Positions 1 to 9,497 of a DNA stretch of 64,000 bases are shown piece after piece; within the stretch, counting starts at the first letter, position 1; each line of letters opens with the position of its first letter. Below the pieces are notes generated by a model. The model saw only the letters and a list, made by a program, of their open reading frames with translations, made no database searches and had not been told where the DNA came from. Made by a program: the position numbers and the translations under genes. The DNA is taken from contig NZ_CP141590.1 in the NCBI RefSeq assembly GCF_035581365.1, positions 744,001 through 808,000 on the forward strand, given 5' to 3'. This DNA is from Tsuneonella sp. CC-YZS046. GTDB lineage: Bacteria > Pseudomonadota > Alphaproteobacteria > Sphingomonadales > Sphingomonadaceae.

Positions 1-383
1 AACGGCAGCAGGCGGTCGATTTCGGTATAGTGTCCGCTCGGGAACATCGGCACCGGGAAGGCATAGAGCGCGAGCGCGCCCGCGCTGGAGAACAGCAGCG
101 CCAGCAGCATCCCGTCCGCCACGATGTTGGCGGGCTTGCGCACCTCGTCCTGCGAAAGCCACTGGGCGAGGCCGCGCTTCATGCCCAGTGCGCAGAGCTG
201 CCCGATCAGTTCGATGACCACCAGGGCCGAGGCGAAGCGGCCCAGCGATTCCGCGCCGAACATGCGGCCGGCAATGAACAGGAAAGGCAGCCGGGCCGCG
301 AGGCGAAGGAGGAAACCGAAGAAATTGGTCCGCCCGCCCTTCGCCAGGGCGGCAATATCGCTTTGCGATTTGTCGTCCGTCAC
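1..383 (-). CDS. Oligosaccharide flippase family membrane protein (5' part only)
   Basis: This is the N-terminal 127 or so residues of a membrane protein that runs off the left edge of the window. Translation from the GTG at 381-383 gives a basic, hydrophilic start and then alternating hydrophobic segments with arginine-rich loops. Segments include RTNFFGFLLRLAARLPFLFI and, later, DGMLLALLFSSAGALALYAF. That layout matches Wzx/MATE-like polysaccharide flippases, which move lipid-linked sugars across the inner membrane. The GTG overlaps the gpsA stop by four bases (GTGA), so the two genes are probably translationally coupled. Family assignment rests on the start of the protein only; the class is likely, the substrate unknown. 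Confidence 0.6.
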   Translation of the reverse strand, partial: MTDDKSQSDIAALAKGGRTNFFGFLLRLAARLPFLFIAGRMFGAESLGRFASALVVIELIGQLCALGMKRGLAQWLSQDEVRKPANIVADGMLLALLFSSAGALALYAFPVPMFPSGHYTEIDRLLP

Positions 384-1396
384 GCAGGCGCGCCTTGTTC
401 GGCCTTCAGCGGCCGGGCCAGCATGTCGCTGACCACCGCGGCGGCGGTCGCGCCTTCAAGCAGGCGGTTGACCGCCGCGACGATCGGCATGGCCACCCCA
501 TGATATTCGGCCAGTTCGACCAGCACCGGCGCGGTATGCGCCCCTTCCGCCACGGTCGAGCGGTTGGCCATCAGCTCCTGCGCCGAACGGCCCTCGCCCA
601 ATGCCTTGCCCAGCGAGAAATTGCGGCTGGAGGTGGAGGAGCAGGTCAGCACCAGATCGCCCAGGCCGCACAGCCCGGCCAGCGTATCGCGCCTTGCCCC
701 CAGCGCTTCGCCGAAGCGCAGCATCTCCGCATAGCCGCGGGCGATCAGCGCGGCCCGGGCGTTCTGTCCCAGCTGCAAGCCGTCGACCACGCCGCAGGCG
801 ATGGCCAGCACATTCTTGACCGCGCCGCCGATCTCCGCCCCGATCACGTCGTCCGAGTAATAGGGGCGAAAGCTGGATCTGGCGATCCTGTCGGCCAGGC
901 GCGCCCATTGCGCTTCGCCCCCGCCGCAGGCCAGCGTCACGGCGGTGGGCAAGCCGGCGGCGACCTCATGCGCGAATGTCGGGCCGGACAGCACGGCGAT
1001 CTCGCTCGCGGGCGCCGCGTCGCGCGCGACATCGCTCATGAGGCGGCGGCTGCCCGCCTCGATCCCCTTGGAGCAAAGCACGATGTCGCGCGGCACGGCG
1101 GGTATCCGCCCCAGGATGGAGGCCATGTGCTGCGCAGGCGTGACGACCAGCGCGATGTCGCATTGCGCCAGATCGCCAAGATCGCCGGTCGCGCGGATCG
1201 AGGGCGCAAGCTCCGCCGATGGCAGGTAAAGCCCGTTGCGGCGCTGGGTGTTGATTTCGTCCACCAGTTCAGGCTCGCGCGCCCAGAGCAGCACCGCGCT
1301 TCCGTCCGAGGCAAGCATCTGGGCAAGGGCTGTGCCCCATGCCCCGGCGCCGATTACCCCCAGTTTCGGGCCCAGCTTCGGATTATCGCCGCTCAT
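380..1396 (-). CDS. gpsA: Glycerol-3-phosphate dehydrogenase [NAD(P)+]
   Basis: GpsA reduces dihydroxyacetone phosphate to sn-glycerol 3-phosphate in the cytosol and so supplies the backbone of membrane phospholipids. The 338-residue protein has the usual family length. A Rossmann GxGxxG (GAGAWG) lies at residues 16-21, the catalytic-lysine region [11 protein letters not shown] is in the middle, and [12 protein letters not shown] follows in the C-terminal helical domain. The start codon overlaps the upstream tsaD stop by four bases (ATGA at 1393-1396) and its own stop overlaps the next gene's GTG, giving a tightly coupled tsaD-gpsA-flippase operon. The tsaD-gpsA pairing is common in alphaproteobacteria. 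Confidence 0.96.
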   Translation of the reverse strand: MSGDNPKLGPKLGVIGAGAWGTALAQMLASDGSAVLLWAREPELVDEINTQRRNGLYLPSAELAPSIRATGDLGDLAQCDIALVVTPAQHMASILGRIPAVPRDIVLCSKGIEAGSRRLMSDVARDAAPASEIAVLSGPTFAHEVAAGLPTAVTLACGGGEAQWARLADRIARSSFRPYYSDDVIGAEIGGAVKNVLAIACGVVDGLQLGQNARAALIARGYAEMLRFGEALGARRDTLAGLCGLGDLVLTCSSTSSRNFSLGKALGEGRSAQELMANRSTVAEGAHTAPVLVELAEYHGVAMPIVAAVNRLLEGATAAAVVSDMLARPLKAEQGAPA

Positions 1397-2427
1397 GCCT
1401 TCACTCCCGCGCCCCGCACCGGCTCCGCCTCGGGATCGAGCGGCCAGCGGGGCCTCGCCGCGAAATCCAGGGGATCGGATTGCCCCTTGCGAAAGCGTTC
1501 CAGCCCCGCCCAGGCGATCATGGCCGCATTATCCGTGCAAAGCGTCAGCGGCGGCGCGACGAAGCGCAGGCCGCGCTCGGCGGCGATCCCTTCCAGCAAT
1601 GTTCTCACTTCCCTGTTGGCGGCGACCCCGCCCGCAACCACGAGAGCGGTGACATCGCCCATTATCCCGAACGACACGGCAAGCCTGTCGGCAATGCAAT
1701 CCATCGCCGCCCGCTGGAAGCTGGCTGCGATGTCGGCATCCCGATATTGCCCGCTTTCCTTCGCGCGCGACACCGCGCTCTTCAATCCGGCGAAGGAGAA
1801 ATGCGGCTCCGCGCTGCCATGCAGGGGGCGGGGCAGCGGCACGGCCCGGGGGTCGCCCTGCGCCGCCAGCCGCTCCACCGCGGGTCCGCCGGGATAGCCC
1901 AGGCCCAGGATCTTGGCCGTCTTGTCGAAGGCTTCGCCCAGCGCATCGTCGATGGTCGTCGCGATCCTGCGATACCGGCCCACATCGTCCACCCGCAGGA
2001 TCTGGCAATGGCCGCCGGAAACCAGCAGCAGCGCATAAGGAAATTCGAGCGTTGCGTCGGCCAGGCGAGGGGACAGGGCATGGCCTTCGAGGTGGTTGAC
2101 CGCCACCAGCGGTTTCCCGCTGGCCATGGCCAGGGCCTTCGCGGTGACGAGGCCGACCATCACTCCGCCGATCAGGCCGGGGCCTGCGGTCGCCGCCACG
2201 GCATCCACCTCATCCAGAGCCACGCCTGCCTCGGCCAGCGTCGCCTCGATCAACGGGGCGAGCCGTTCCGCATGGGCGCGGGCGGCGATCTCCGGAACCA
2301 CGCCGCCATAGGGGCGATGGGCATCGTCCTGCGAGGCGATACGCTGCGCGAGTATGTGTCGGCCATCGTCGACCAATGCGGCCGCCGTTTCGTCACAGCT
2401 CGATTCAATGCCCAAGATCACGGCCAT
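1393..2427 (-). CDS. tsaD: tRNA N6-adenosine threonylcarbamoyltransferase
   Basis: TsaD (Kae1/YgjD) transfers the threonylcarbamoyl group to A37 of ANN-decoding tRNAs, working with TsaB and TsaE. I place the start at the ATG at 2425-2427, giving [18 protein letters not shown], the typical N-terminus; an upstream extension has no family similarity and would run into the hemC promoter region. The metal-binding histidines are visible in [13 protein letters not shown] and VNHLEGH, and the ASKHA glycine motifs ([22 protein letters not shown]) are present. Length of 344 residues is normal. The gene diverges from hemC with a gap of only 47 bases, so the two promoters must overlap. Confidence 0.95.
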   Translation of the reverse strand: MAVILGIESSCDETAAALVDDGRHILAQRIASQDDAHRPYGGVVPEIAARAHAERLAPLIEATLAEAGVALDEVDAVAATAGPGLIGGVMVGLVTAKALAMASGKPLVAVNHLEGHALSPRLADATLEFPYALLLVSGGHCQILRVDDVGRYRRIATTIDDALGEAFDKTAKILGLGYPGGPAVERLAAQGDPRAVPLPRPLHGSAEPHFSFAGLKSAVSRAKESGQYRDADIAASFQRAAMDCIADRLAVSFGIMGDVTALVVAGGVAANREVRTLLEGIAAERGLRFVAPPLTLCTDNAAMIAWAGLERFRKGQSDPLDFAARPRWPLDPEAEPVRGAGVKA

Positions 2428-2474
2428 CCCCGCTTCCCCTGAACCACAATGCCGATTAGGGCAAGCGCAGCCAG

Positions 2475-3428
2475 ATGACGACACAATACGACATATCCCC
2501 CCGGCTCAGGCTGGGAACTCGCGAATCCCCGCTTGCGATGGCGCAGGCCCGGGAAGCCCGCGCGCGATTATGCGCAGCGCATGGCTGGGAAGAAGCGGCG
2601 ATAGAGCTGGTTCCGGTCGTCGCCAGCGGGGACCGCATCCAGGATCGCCCTCTCGCCGAAATCGGCGGAAAGGCGCTGTGGACGAAGGAACTGGACGCCT
2701 GGCTGGCCGAAGGCCGGATAGACGCGGCGGTCCATTCGATGAAGGATGTGGAGACGATCCGCCCCGATAGCCTCGTCATCGCGTCAATCCTTCCGCGCGC
2801 CGATGTGCGCGATGTGCTGGTGGGCGCCGCCTCGATTTCGCAATTGCCTCCCGGTGCGCGGATCGGGACCAGCGCGCCGCGCCGCGCCGCGCAATTGCTG
2901 AATGCCCGGCCCGACTGCTCGGTGGTGATGTTCCGGGGCAATGTCGCCACGCGGCTGGCCCGGCTGGCTGCGGGCGAGGCCGACGCCACCCTGCTCGCGG
3001 CGGCGGGGCTTGAGCGGCTCGGCCAGCATGGCACCGGCACCCCGCTTGCCGCTGAAGAATGGCTGCCCGCACCGGCACAGGGCGCGATCGGCATCGAATG
3101 CAACGCCGCCGACCAATCCACCCGCGCCCTGCTGGCCGCCGTCGACCATGCGCCCAGCCGGGCGCGGGTCATGGCGGAAAGAGCGGTGCTCGAGGCGCTG
3201 GGCGGCAACTGCCACAGCCCGGTCGCGATCCTCACCGAAATGCAGGGCGGGGAGATTTCGGCTCGTGTCGTCCTGTTCAGCCCGGACGGAGCTGAACGCG
3301 CGGAAATGTCGGCACGGTTCTCCGCCGGAGATCTGGATGGTCCGCACCGGCTCGCCGCCGAACTGCTTCGGAGCGCGACCCCCGGCATCTCCGCGCATTT
3401 TTCCGGTTCGCCCGTCCAGCGGCAATGA
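2475..3428 (+). CDS. hemC: Hydroxymethylbilane synthase (porphobilinogen deaminase)
   Basis: HemC polymerises four porphobilinogen molecules into hydroxymethylbilane in tetrapyrrole synthesis. The N-terminal [11 protein letters not shown] (residues 14-24) and KDVETI (conserved Asp) motifs are present. The dipyrromethane-cofactor cysteine is in GGNCHSPVA, at about residue 246. The length of 317 residues is typical. The hemD start codon overlaps the hemC stop (ATGA), so the two consecutive pathway enzymes are coupled. The Shine-Dalgarno sequence before the ATG is weak. Confidence 0.96.
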   Translation: MTTQYDISPRLRLGTRESPLAMAQAREARARLCAAHGWEEAAIELVPVVASGDRIQDRPLAEIGGKALWTKELDAWLAEGRIDAAVHSMKDVETIRPDSLVIASILPRADVRDVLVGAASISQLPPGARIGTSAPRRAAQLLNARPDCSVVMFRGNVATRLARLAAGEADATLLAAAGLERLGQHGTGTPLAAEEWLPAPAQGAIGIECNAADQSTRALLAAVDHAPSRARVMAERAVLEALGGNCHSPVAILTEMQGGEISARVVLFSPDGAERAEMSARFSAGDLDGPHRLAAELLRSATPGISAHFSGSPVQRQ

Positions 3429-4117
3429 GCGGGCGGCTTGCCTTGCCGATCTTCGCGATCCGGCCCGAGCCGGGGCTTTCGGCGACCTGCCGGGCTGCGC
3501 AGGCGCTGGGCATGGAGATTATCGGCGTGCCGCTTTTCGAGATCGGGCCGCTGGCATGGACGCCGCCCGATGCCGGCGAGGTGGACGCCATGCTGTTCGG
3601 CAGCGCGAATGCGCTACGCCATGGCGGGCCAGGGTTGGGGGCCTTCTCCGGCAAGCCCGCGCATGTGGTCGGGGAAGCGACGGCGCAAGCCGCGCGGGAT
3701 GCCGGGTTCGCGGTGGAAACCGTCGGTGCGGGCGGCCTGCAAACGGTGCTGGACCGGCTGGCCGGGCGCGAGCTGCGCCTGCTTCGCCTTGCGGGCGAGG
3801 ATCATGTGCCGCTCGATCCCCCTTCCAGGCTGACGATTATAACCCGCATCGTCTACGCCAGCAGCGCGCTTCCGATGCCGTCCGATCTGGAACGCGCCTT
3901 GAGGGGCGGGGGAGTGGTCATGCTGCATTCCGCCCAGGCCGCGCGCCACTTCCGTAGGGAATGCGAACGCTTGGGGATACCTCTCGGCAGGCTGCGCCTG
4001 GCGGCGCTCGGCCCGCGTATCCTGGATGCCGCCGGCAAGGGCTGGGCAGCCGCCGGATGCGCCGCGAATCCACGCGAGGGGGAGCTACTGGCGCTGGGCG
4101 ACCAGTTGTGCCATTGA
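3425..4117 (+). CDS. hemD: Uroporphyrinogen-III synthase
   Basis: HemD inverts ring D and closes hydroxymethylbilane to uroporphyrinogen III. The 230-residue protein has the low-conservation two-domain alpha/beta fold of the family. Recognisable pieces are the PEPGLSATC start, MLFGSANALRHGG (the usual FTSxxav segment) and the late VMLHSAQAARHF, which corresponds to the conserved ...fySprsa... helix start. Sequence identity in this family is always weak, so position directly behind hemC (four-base overlap) and before the mitofilin-like gene is the strongest evidence. Confidence 0.88.
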   Translation: MSGRLALPIFAIRPEPGLSATCRAAQALGMEIIGVPLFEIGPLAWTPPDAGEVDAMLFGSANALRHGGPGLGAFSGKPAHVVGEATAQAARDAGFAVETVGAGGLQTVLDRLAGRELRLLRLAGEDHVPLDPPSRLTIITRIVYASSALPMPSDLERALRGGGVVMLHSAQAARHFRRECERLGIPLGRLRLAALGPRILDAAGKGWAAAGCAANPREGELLALGDQLCH

Positions 4118-4172
4118 GGGGACGGGGTGTGGCCTCGGTGCAGACCGAGCCCATGGATAGCCGAAGGATTTG

Positions 4173-5096
4173 ATGGTCGACAATGTGTTGAGCGAGCCGC
4201 AGCAAAGTGGCTATGCGGAGCGAAGGGCCGGGTTCGGCACGATAGTGGCGGTAGCCATTATCACCTTTCTGCTCGGCGCGGGTCTGGCGGTCTGGGCCGG
4301 TTCGCGCGGGCTGGTGAAATTTCCCCTGCTGAATGACGCCACTTCGTCGGCCGCGCCGGAAGAAGCGGCGCAGACGGCGGTGGAGCCGGCGCCGGAAGTC
4401 AGCCCGGGAACCGCGGCCAAGGTGGAACAGGCCGCGCAGGTCGTGGAAAAGGCCGCGCAGCAGCAGGGCGGGTTCGATCAGCGGCTGGCCGCGCTGGAGC
4501 AGCGCCTGACCCGGCTCGATCTGCAGGCGCAGGCGGCATCGGGCAATGCGGCGCGCGCGGAAGGCCTGCTCATCGCCTTCGCCACGCGCCGCGCGCTGGA
4601 ACGCGGGGCGCCGCTTGGCTATCTCGGCGACCAGTTGCGCCTTCGTTTCGGCGATGCTCGGCCCAATGCGGTCCGCATCATCATCGAGGCATCGCGGGAT
4701 CCGATCACGCTGGACCAGCTCGTGGCGCGCCTCGAAGGGCTGTCGCAGGATCTCACGATGGCTCCGAAGGATGAAGGCGTCTGGCCGCGAATCCGGCGCG
4801 AACTGGATGGGCTGTTCGTGATCCGGCGTGAAGCTTCGCCATCGCCCGCACCGCGTCTGCGATTGGAACGGGCGCGGATGTTCCTGGAAACCGGACGGGT
4901 GGAAGCCGCCGTGGCCGAAATCCGCAATATGCCGGGGGCCGCCCGGGCAAGTAGCTGGATCATCGATGCGGAACGCTATGCCAAGGTTCAGTCCGCATTG
5001 GAGCTGATCGAGACGACAGCCGTGCTCGAACCGCGCAAGCTGCGGGACGGCGCGGGCGATCAGGTGGAGCAGATCAGCCCGATCGCGACCGAGTAA
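4173..5096 (+). CDS. Mitofilin (Mic60)-like single-span inner-membrane protein
   Basis: This protein has about 307 residues. It has a short cytoplasmic N-terminus, one transmembrane helix (TIVAVAIITFLLGAGLAVWA, about residues 24-43), an Ala/Glu/Pro-rich linker, and a probable coiled coil (QQGGFDQRLAALEQRLTRLD). A helical C-terminal domain with RLERARMFLETGRVEAAVAEI follows. In alphaproteobacteria the gene after hemD commonly encodes a Mic60/mitofilin homologue that shapes inner-membrane invaginations; order and topology both fit. I choose ATG 4173 because GAAGGA at 4163-4168 is a good ribosome site. Assignment is by layout and synteny; the C-terminal mitofilin signature is not unmistakable by eye. 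Confidence 0.68.
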   Translation: MVDNVLSEPQQSGYAERRAGFGTIVAVAIITFLLGAGLAVWAGSRGLVKFPLLNDATSSAAPEEAAQTAVEPAPEVSPGTAAKVEQAAQVVEKAAQQQGGFDQRLAALEQRLTRLDLQAQAASGNAARAEGLLIAFATRRALERGAPLGYLGDQLRLRFGDARPNAVRIIIEASRDPITLDQLVARLEGLSQDLTMAPKDEGVWPRIRRELDGLFVIRREASPSPAPRLRLERARMFLETGRVEAAVAEIRNMPGAARASSWIIDAERYAKVQSALELIETTAVLEPRKLRDGAGDQVEQISPIATE

Positions 5097-5108
5097 CGCT
5101 GTCTGCGG

Positions 5109-6323
5109 TTAGCCTTTCAGCAGGTCCGGCACGTTTCCGCTCACGCCGCGCGCTTCATCCATGAACCAGCGTTTGAGCGGTGAGATGCGCTGCACCGCCG
5201 ACATGCCCAGCCGCCTGATCGCGGAAGGGAGCTTGCCGGGCACGCCGAACAGCCAGGTCAGGCCATCGGTCGCCAGGGAGACGGAGAAGCTGTCGAGGCT
5301 GCGCCAGCGCTCGTAGCGGGCCAGAAGCTGCGCATCGCCGGGATCGAGGCCCAGCCGCATTCCATCCGCCAGCACTTCGACCAGCGCCGCGACGTCCCGC
5401 AGCCCGAGATTGAGGCCCTGCCCGGCGATCGGATGGATGCCGTGGGCGGCATCTCCCACCAGCGCCAGCCTCTGCGCGGTGATCCGGGCGGTGTGCTGGA
5501 AGCTCAGCGGATAGGATTCGCGCGGGCCGGCATGCCCGATCGCCCCCAATACGCCGTGCATGCGTTTTTCGACCTCGGCGATGAAGCCGCGGTCGGACAG
5601 GGCGAGCACGCCTGCCGCGTCCTTTTCGGCCACGGTCCAGACCAGCGCGGTCCGGTGGGTGCCGTCGGGCGCGTCGAGCATCGGCAGCAGGGCGAAGGGA
5701 CCGGCGGGATAGAAGATTTCCCACGCCACATTGCCATGCGGCTTTTCATGTTCCAGCCCGGTGATGATGGCGCGGTGGCGATAATCCCATCGCGCGAGGC
5801 CCAGGCCCGCATCCTCGCGGGTGGGGGAGCGGCGCCCTTCCGCGCCGACCATCAGCCGCGCCTGCAGCACATCGCCGTTGGCGAGCGTGGCGGAGACGCC
5901 ATGTTCGCCGCGCTGGCGTTCCGCCACTTCGCTGCTGGCATGCCACGCGATCAGCGGTTCCTTGCGCGCGGCCTCGAACAGGGCGAGGCGCAGCACCCGG
6001 TTGGCGAACATATAGCCGAGCGAGCCTTCGTGCGGTTCCGGGCGAAAATCGATCCGTCCCGGCTTCATGCCGTCCGTCACGGCGATGGAATCGATCGGGC
6101 AACCGAGCGGTGCCAGGCTTTCCGCCAGGCCGATATGGGTGAACAGGTTCCAGCTTGCGGTCGAGATAGCGGATGCGCGCCCGTCGAACCCTTCGGCGGT
6201 CAGCTCGGCGGGGTCGGCCCGGTCGACCACATGGCTGGACATGCCCTTCCGCGCGGCGGCGAGGGCAAGCGTCATGCCCACCAGGCCGCCGCCCAAGATC
6301 AGCAATTCGCGCGTTTCGGCCAT
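5109..6323 (-). CDS. UbiH/UbiF/COQ6-family FAD-dependent monooxygenase
   Basis: This flavoprotein hydroxylase of the UbiH/COQ6 family is expected to hydroxylate the aromatic ring during ubiquinone synthesis at the membrane. The Rossmann FAD motif GGGLVGM is at residues 10-16, DG-type contacts occur in the middle (MVGAEGRRSPTRE), and the second FAD motif GDAAHGIHPIAGQGLNLGLRD is complete. The 404-residue length is normal. Which ring position it hydroxylates cannot be told from sequence. It converges with the mitofilin-like gene with 12 bases between the stops. Confidence 0.9.
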   Translation of the reverse strand: MAETRELLILGGGLVGMTLALAAARKGMSSHVVDRADPAELTAEGFDGRASAISTASWNLFTHIGLAESLAPLGCPIDSIAVTDGMKPGRIDFRPEPHEGSLGYMFANRVLRLALFEAARKEPLIAWHASSEVAERQRGEHGVSATLANGDVLQARLMVGAEGRRSPTREDAGLGLARWDYRHRAIITGLEHEKPHGNVAWEIFYPAGPFALLPMLDAPDGTHRTALVWTVAEKDAAGVLALSDRGFIAEVEKRMHGVLGAIGHAGPRESYPLSFQHTARITAQRLALVGDAAHGIHPIAGQGLNLGLRDVAALVEVLADGMRLGLDPGDAQLLARYERWRSLDSFSVSLATDGLTWLFGVPGKLPSAIRRLGMSAVQRISPLKRWFMDEARGVSGNVPDLLKG

Positions 6324-6410
6324 TCCCGTTCCTGCCGTGGGTCAATTCGATGAAGGGGCCGTCCTAAGACGTTCCCACTCCGGCGCGAATGCTCTAGAGC
6401 CTGCCGCGCC

Positions 6411-8534
6411 ATGCGCGCAAGGATTAAGCCGTTTCCCTTCGTCTGGATATTCGCCTGCGCGCTGATCGCGGCATGGTTCGCGCATCCCGCCCCCGCCCAG
6501 ACCCCGATTCAGACCGACGCCCAGACCCGGCCCGGCGGGACGAACATCGCCGCGGAACTCGTTGCGGAAGGCCCCGCCGTTCCCGGCCGGACGGTCGATC
6601 TCGCGCTGCATTTCCGGCCATCGCCCGGCTGGCACGGCTACTGGATCAATCCGGGCGACGCCGGTTACGGCATGGCGCTGAAATGGGACTTGCCGGCCGG
6701 GTGGAAGGCCGGGGAGCCGCGCTACCCGGTGCCGCAGACGCTGGTGATCGGCGGGCTGATGAACCATGTCTACGAGGGCGATTATGCGGTGATCGTGCCG
6801 CTGACCGTTCCGGCGGGCGCTGCTGGCGGAGCGGCGCCCTTGAAGGTCGAGGCGGAATGGCTGGCCTGCACCGACAAGATCTGCGTGCCCGAGCAGGCCA
6901 CGCTGCCCCTGCCGATCCCGGTCGCGGAGCAGGGCGCGCGGGATGCCCGCTTCGATGGCTGGCGCGCGGCTTTGCCGCCGCTGCTCGACCGGCCCGTACA
7001 GTTCCAACTGACGAAGGAACGGCTGCGCATCGCCATACCGCTGCCGGCGTCGCTGGAGATCCGCGAACCCCATGTGTTCATCCGCAATGACGATCTCGTC
7101 GATTACGCGGCGGCGCAGGCTTTCTCGCGCCAGGGCGATATGCTGGTCGCGGAAATCGCGCGGAAGGGCACGACCGCTCCCGCCGAAATAAGCGGCATCC
7201 TCCGGCTTGGCGGGCAGGACGGGATCGGCTTCGTCGCCGCGCCGGGCGAGGTGCCCACGGATCTCCGTCCCCTCCGTCCCGCAGGGGAAGGGGCCGGGCC
7301 GCTCTGGCTGCTGGTCCTGGGCGCTCTTGCGGGCGGGCTGCTGCTCAACATCATGCCCTGCGTCTTTCCGATCCTCAGCCTCAAGGCGATCAGCCTGGCG
7401 CGGGCCGGGGAAAGCGAGGCGCAGGCGCGGCGGGAAGGGCTGGCCTACACCGCCGGGGCGATAGTGGCCTGCCTTGGCCTTGGCGCCCTGCTGCTGGCCT
7501 TGCGGGCAGCAGGAGAGCAGGTCGGCTGGGCGTTCCAGCTACAGGAGCCGGGCGTGGTCATCGCGCTGCTCGCGCTGGCGGCGGCGATCGCCGCCAATCT
7601 TGCCGGTGTGTTCGAATTGCCCGCGCTGCCGTTCACCCGCCCGGGCAATCCGTCGGGCGCTTTCGCGACCGGGCTGCTGGCCGCCTTCGTCGCCACGCCC
7701 TGCACGGGTCCGTTCATGGCGGCGGCGATGGGCGCGGCCCTGCTGCTGCCCGAGCCGGAAGCGCTGCTGCTGTTCGGCTGCCTCGGGCTGGGCCTCGCGC
7801 TGCCGTTCCTGCTGCTGGGCTTCATCCCGCCGCTGCGCCGCATGCTGCCTCGCCCGGGCGCGTGGATGGAGCGTTTTCGCCACTGGATGGCGCTGCCGAT
7901 GGCGCTGACGGCGCTGGCCCTGCTGTGGCTGGCCTACAGGCTGGGCGGAGCCGGTTTCGCGCTGGTGGCCGCAGTCGCGACCGGCGGCCTGGTTCTCGCC
8001 CTGTGGGCGGCGGGCCAGCGTCAGCGGCAAGGCAAGGCTGCTTTCCGGTCTTTCGCGCTGATCGCCGCGCCGTTCGCTCTGTTCGCTGGCTTTGCGCTGC
8101 CCGCTTCCTTCGATCCCGCACGGCACGAGGAAGCTGGCGTGATCGACGCACGGCCGTTCAGCGTTGTGGCACTGGCCGAAGCGCGGGCCAGCGGCCGTCC
8201 GATCTTCCTCTGGTTCACGGCGGACTGGTGCCTCACCTGCAAGGTGAATGAGCGGGTCGCGATCGAGCGGGATGCGACCCGTGAGGCGTTCCAACGCGCA
8301 GGCGTAGTTGCGATCCGGGGGGACTGGACCCGGCGCGATCCGGAGATCACCCGCTATCTCGCTTCCAAGGGGGCGGCTGGCGTGCCGCTCTATGTGTGGA
8401 TTGATGGCGTCGGGGCGGAAACCCTGTTGCCGCAGATCCTGACGCCCGACAGCCTGACTACGCTGGCCCGGAAGGCTGCAGCGACGGGCTCGCGCGGCGG
8501 CACCACGCCACCAGGCGGCCCGGCTGATCGCTAG
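6411..8534 (+). CDS. DsbD/ScsB-type protein-disulfide reductase
   Basis: This is a membrane thiol relay that carries electrons from cytoplasmic thioredoxin to the periplasm. Domain order over 707 residues is signal peptide (cleavage after HPAPAQ), N-terminal periplasmic domain (WHGYWINPGDAGYG, CTDKICVPE), a membrane core of about eight helices, and a C-terminal thioredoxin domain. The core carries its two redox-cysteine helices (IMPCVFP and TPCTGPF). The thioredoxin domain has WCLTC at about residues 606-610. The N-terminal domain resembles ScsB more than E. coli DsbD. The gene stands alone; its 3' end overlaps the convergent lipoprotein by 77 bases. Confidence 0.9.
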   Translation: MRARIKPFPFVWIFACALIAAWFAHPAPAQTPIQTDAQTRPGGTNIAAELVAEGPAVPGRTVDLALHFRPSPGWHGYWINPGDAGYGMALKWDLPAGWKAGEPRYPVPQTLVIGGLMNHVYEGDYAVIVPLTVPAGAAGGAAPLKVEAEWLACTDKICVPEQATLPLPIPVAEQGARDARFDGWRAALPPLLDRPVQFQLTKERLRIAIPLPASLEIREPHVFIRNDDLVDYAAAQAFSRQGDMLVAEIARKGTTAPAEISGILRLGGQDGIGFVAAPGEVPTDLRPLRPAGEGAGPLWLLVLGALAGGLLLNIMPCVFPILSLKAISLARAGESEAQARREGLAYTAGAIVACLGLGALLLALRAAGEQVGWAFQLQEPGVVIALLALAAAIAANLAGVFELPALPFTRPGNPSGAFATGLLAAFVATPCTGPFMAAAMGAALLLPEPEALLLFGCLGLGLALPFLLLGFIPPLRRMLPRPGAWMERFRHWMALPMALTALALLWLAYRLGGAGFALVAAVATGGLVLALWAAGQRQRQGKAAFRSFALIAAPFALFAGFALPASFDPARHEEAGVIDARPFSVVALAEARASGRPIFLWFTADWCLTCKVNERVAIERDATREAFQRAGVVAIRGDWTRRDPEITRYLASKGAAGVPLYVWIDGVGAETLLPQILTPDSLTTLARKAAATGSRGGTTPPGGPADR

Positions 8535-9015
8535 GCGAGAGTTTCAGCGTGCCGGCGCCGGGCAGCGTTGCTTCGATTTCCCCGCTTTCGGCGAATACGT
8601 CCAGCAAGGGGTTGTCGGCCAGAGTGGCGCCTTCCCACCGCCATCCCGTGCCATTGCGCCTTGCATCGACATTGAACCGGGCATTGTGCCTCGGGCCGAT
8701 CACCGCGAACAGGGCCTTCGCCTCCGGATCGGCCGGAGCGTGGCGGATCATGCGTATGCGGGGAGGGGCAGTGCCGCCCAGCTCGCAGGCGATGGTCAGC
8801 AAGGGCGGCTCGCCCGGCTTGCCGAAGCGGATCGACCGCGCGCCGTCCAGCGGCTGCCACTCCGCCCCCCGGGTGTCGGGCGAGGGCAGGGGCTGCGACG
8901 GGCCTGTGCTGATCGTGTCGAGCGCAATGCGCTCCACCGCATCGCCATGCTGCTGACCGCAGGCGGCAAGAAGGGTGAAGATGGGGAGTGCGAAGCCAAG
9001 ACAAAAACGCTGCAA
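8458..9015 (-). CDS. Hypothetical lipoprotein
   Basis: This 185-residue protein begins at a TTG (9013-9015) and has a classic lipoprotein signal, ending in LLAAC, so it should be anchored in the envelope. The mature part shows no motif I recognise. It contains several tryptophans and repeated RSIRFG/LTIACELGG strand-like segments, suggesting a small beta-rich domain. The start lies six bases after the hicB stop, so it may be co-transcribed with the toxin-antitoxin block. Its last 77 bases overlap the convergent reductase gene, an unusually long overlap. Function is unknown. Confidence 0.62.
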   Translation of the reverse strand: MQRFCLGFALPIFTLLAACGQQHGDAVERIALDTISTGPSQPLPSPDTRGAEWQPLDGARSIRFGKPGEPPLLTIACELGGTAPPRIRMIRHAPADPEAKALFAVIGPRHNARFNVDARRNGTGWRWEGATLADNPLLDVFAESGEIEATLPGAGTLKLSPSDQPGRLVAWCRRASPSLQPSGPA

Positions 9016-9021
9016 GGTTGT

Positions 9022-9246
9022 TCAACCTGCTGCGTAGATAGCGGGACGATAACGAGGTTCGGGAATGGGCAAGCCACGTTCCTTGGCAACTTCCAGCCAA
9101 CCTTCGATCGCATCGTCGATATTGGCGAGTGCGTCGGCGCGGGTATCGCCATGCGCAGAGCATGGTTTCAGGTCAGGGACATCCGCGATCCAGCACGAGT
9201 CCTCGGCAGACCAGAACAGGTTGATGTGATAATGGGGTTCGTTCAC
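9022..9246 (-). CDS. hicB: HicB-type antitoxin
   Basis: This 74-residue protein matches the partial RNase-H-like fold of HicB antitoxins. It has YHINLFWSAEDSCWIADVPDL (the strand pair with the W-x-A-x-x-P-D-L signature), CSAHGDTRADALANIDDAIEGWL (the helix after the G-D-T turn), and a short Pro-rich tail. It starts at a GTG that overlaps the hicA stop (GTGA), so it is translated by coupling to the toxin. It lacks a long C-terminal DNA-binding domain, so autoregulation may depend on the upstream SeqA-like/winged-helix gene. Antitoxin is the normal role; the pair has not been tested here. Confidence 0.88.
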   Translation of the reverse strand: MNEPHYHINLFWSAEDSCWIADVPDLKPCSAHGDTRADALANIDDAIEGWLEVAKERGLPIPEPRYRPAIYAAG

Positions 9247-9497
9247 TCGATGATATATAGTCCGTGTTCCTCGATCAGTTCAAGAAATTCGCGGACCTGA
9301 TAGGGTTTGGCGTCCTTGCTGCCGGGTTGCACGGGGAACGGCCTCGAAAGCGCCGGATGCGTGTAGATGCGATGGCTGCCTTTAGTGCGCACGTGTTCGA
9401 AGCCAAATGCGGTTAGCAATCGTTCAAAATCGCGAAAGGCGATGGATTTGCTCGTTGACTGCAGAAGCTGTGAATAGAGTCTTGCGGGTTTGGTCAT
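9243..9497 (-). CDS. hicA: HicA-type mRNA interferase toxin
   Basis: HicA toxins are small double-stranded-RNA-binding-fold ribonucleases that cleave mRNA when unbound by HicB. The protein has 84 residues from the ATG at 9495-9497 and shows the family pattern FERLLTAFGFEHVRTKGSHRIYTHP, with the catalytic histidine in GSHRIY. It ends in a leucine-rich helix. The start overlaps the upstream gene's stop (ATGA) and its stop overlaps hicB (GTGA), making a fully coupled three-gene operon. The stretch is AT-richer than its neighbours: 28 G/C in the 60 bases 9421-9480. Confidence 0.88.
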   Translation of the reverse strand: MTKPARLYSQLLQSTSKSIAFRDFERLLTAFGFEHVRTKGSHRIYTHPALSRPFPVQPGSKDAKPYQVREFLELIEEHGLYIIE

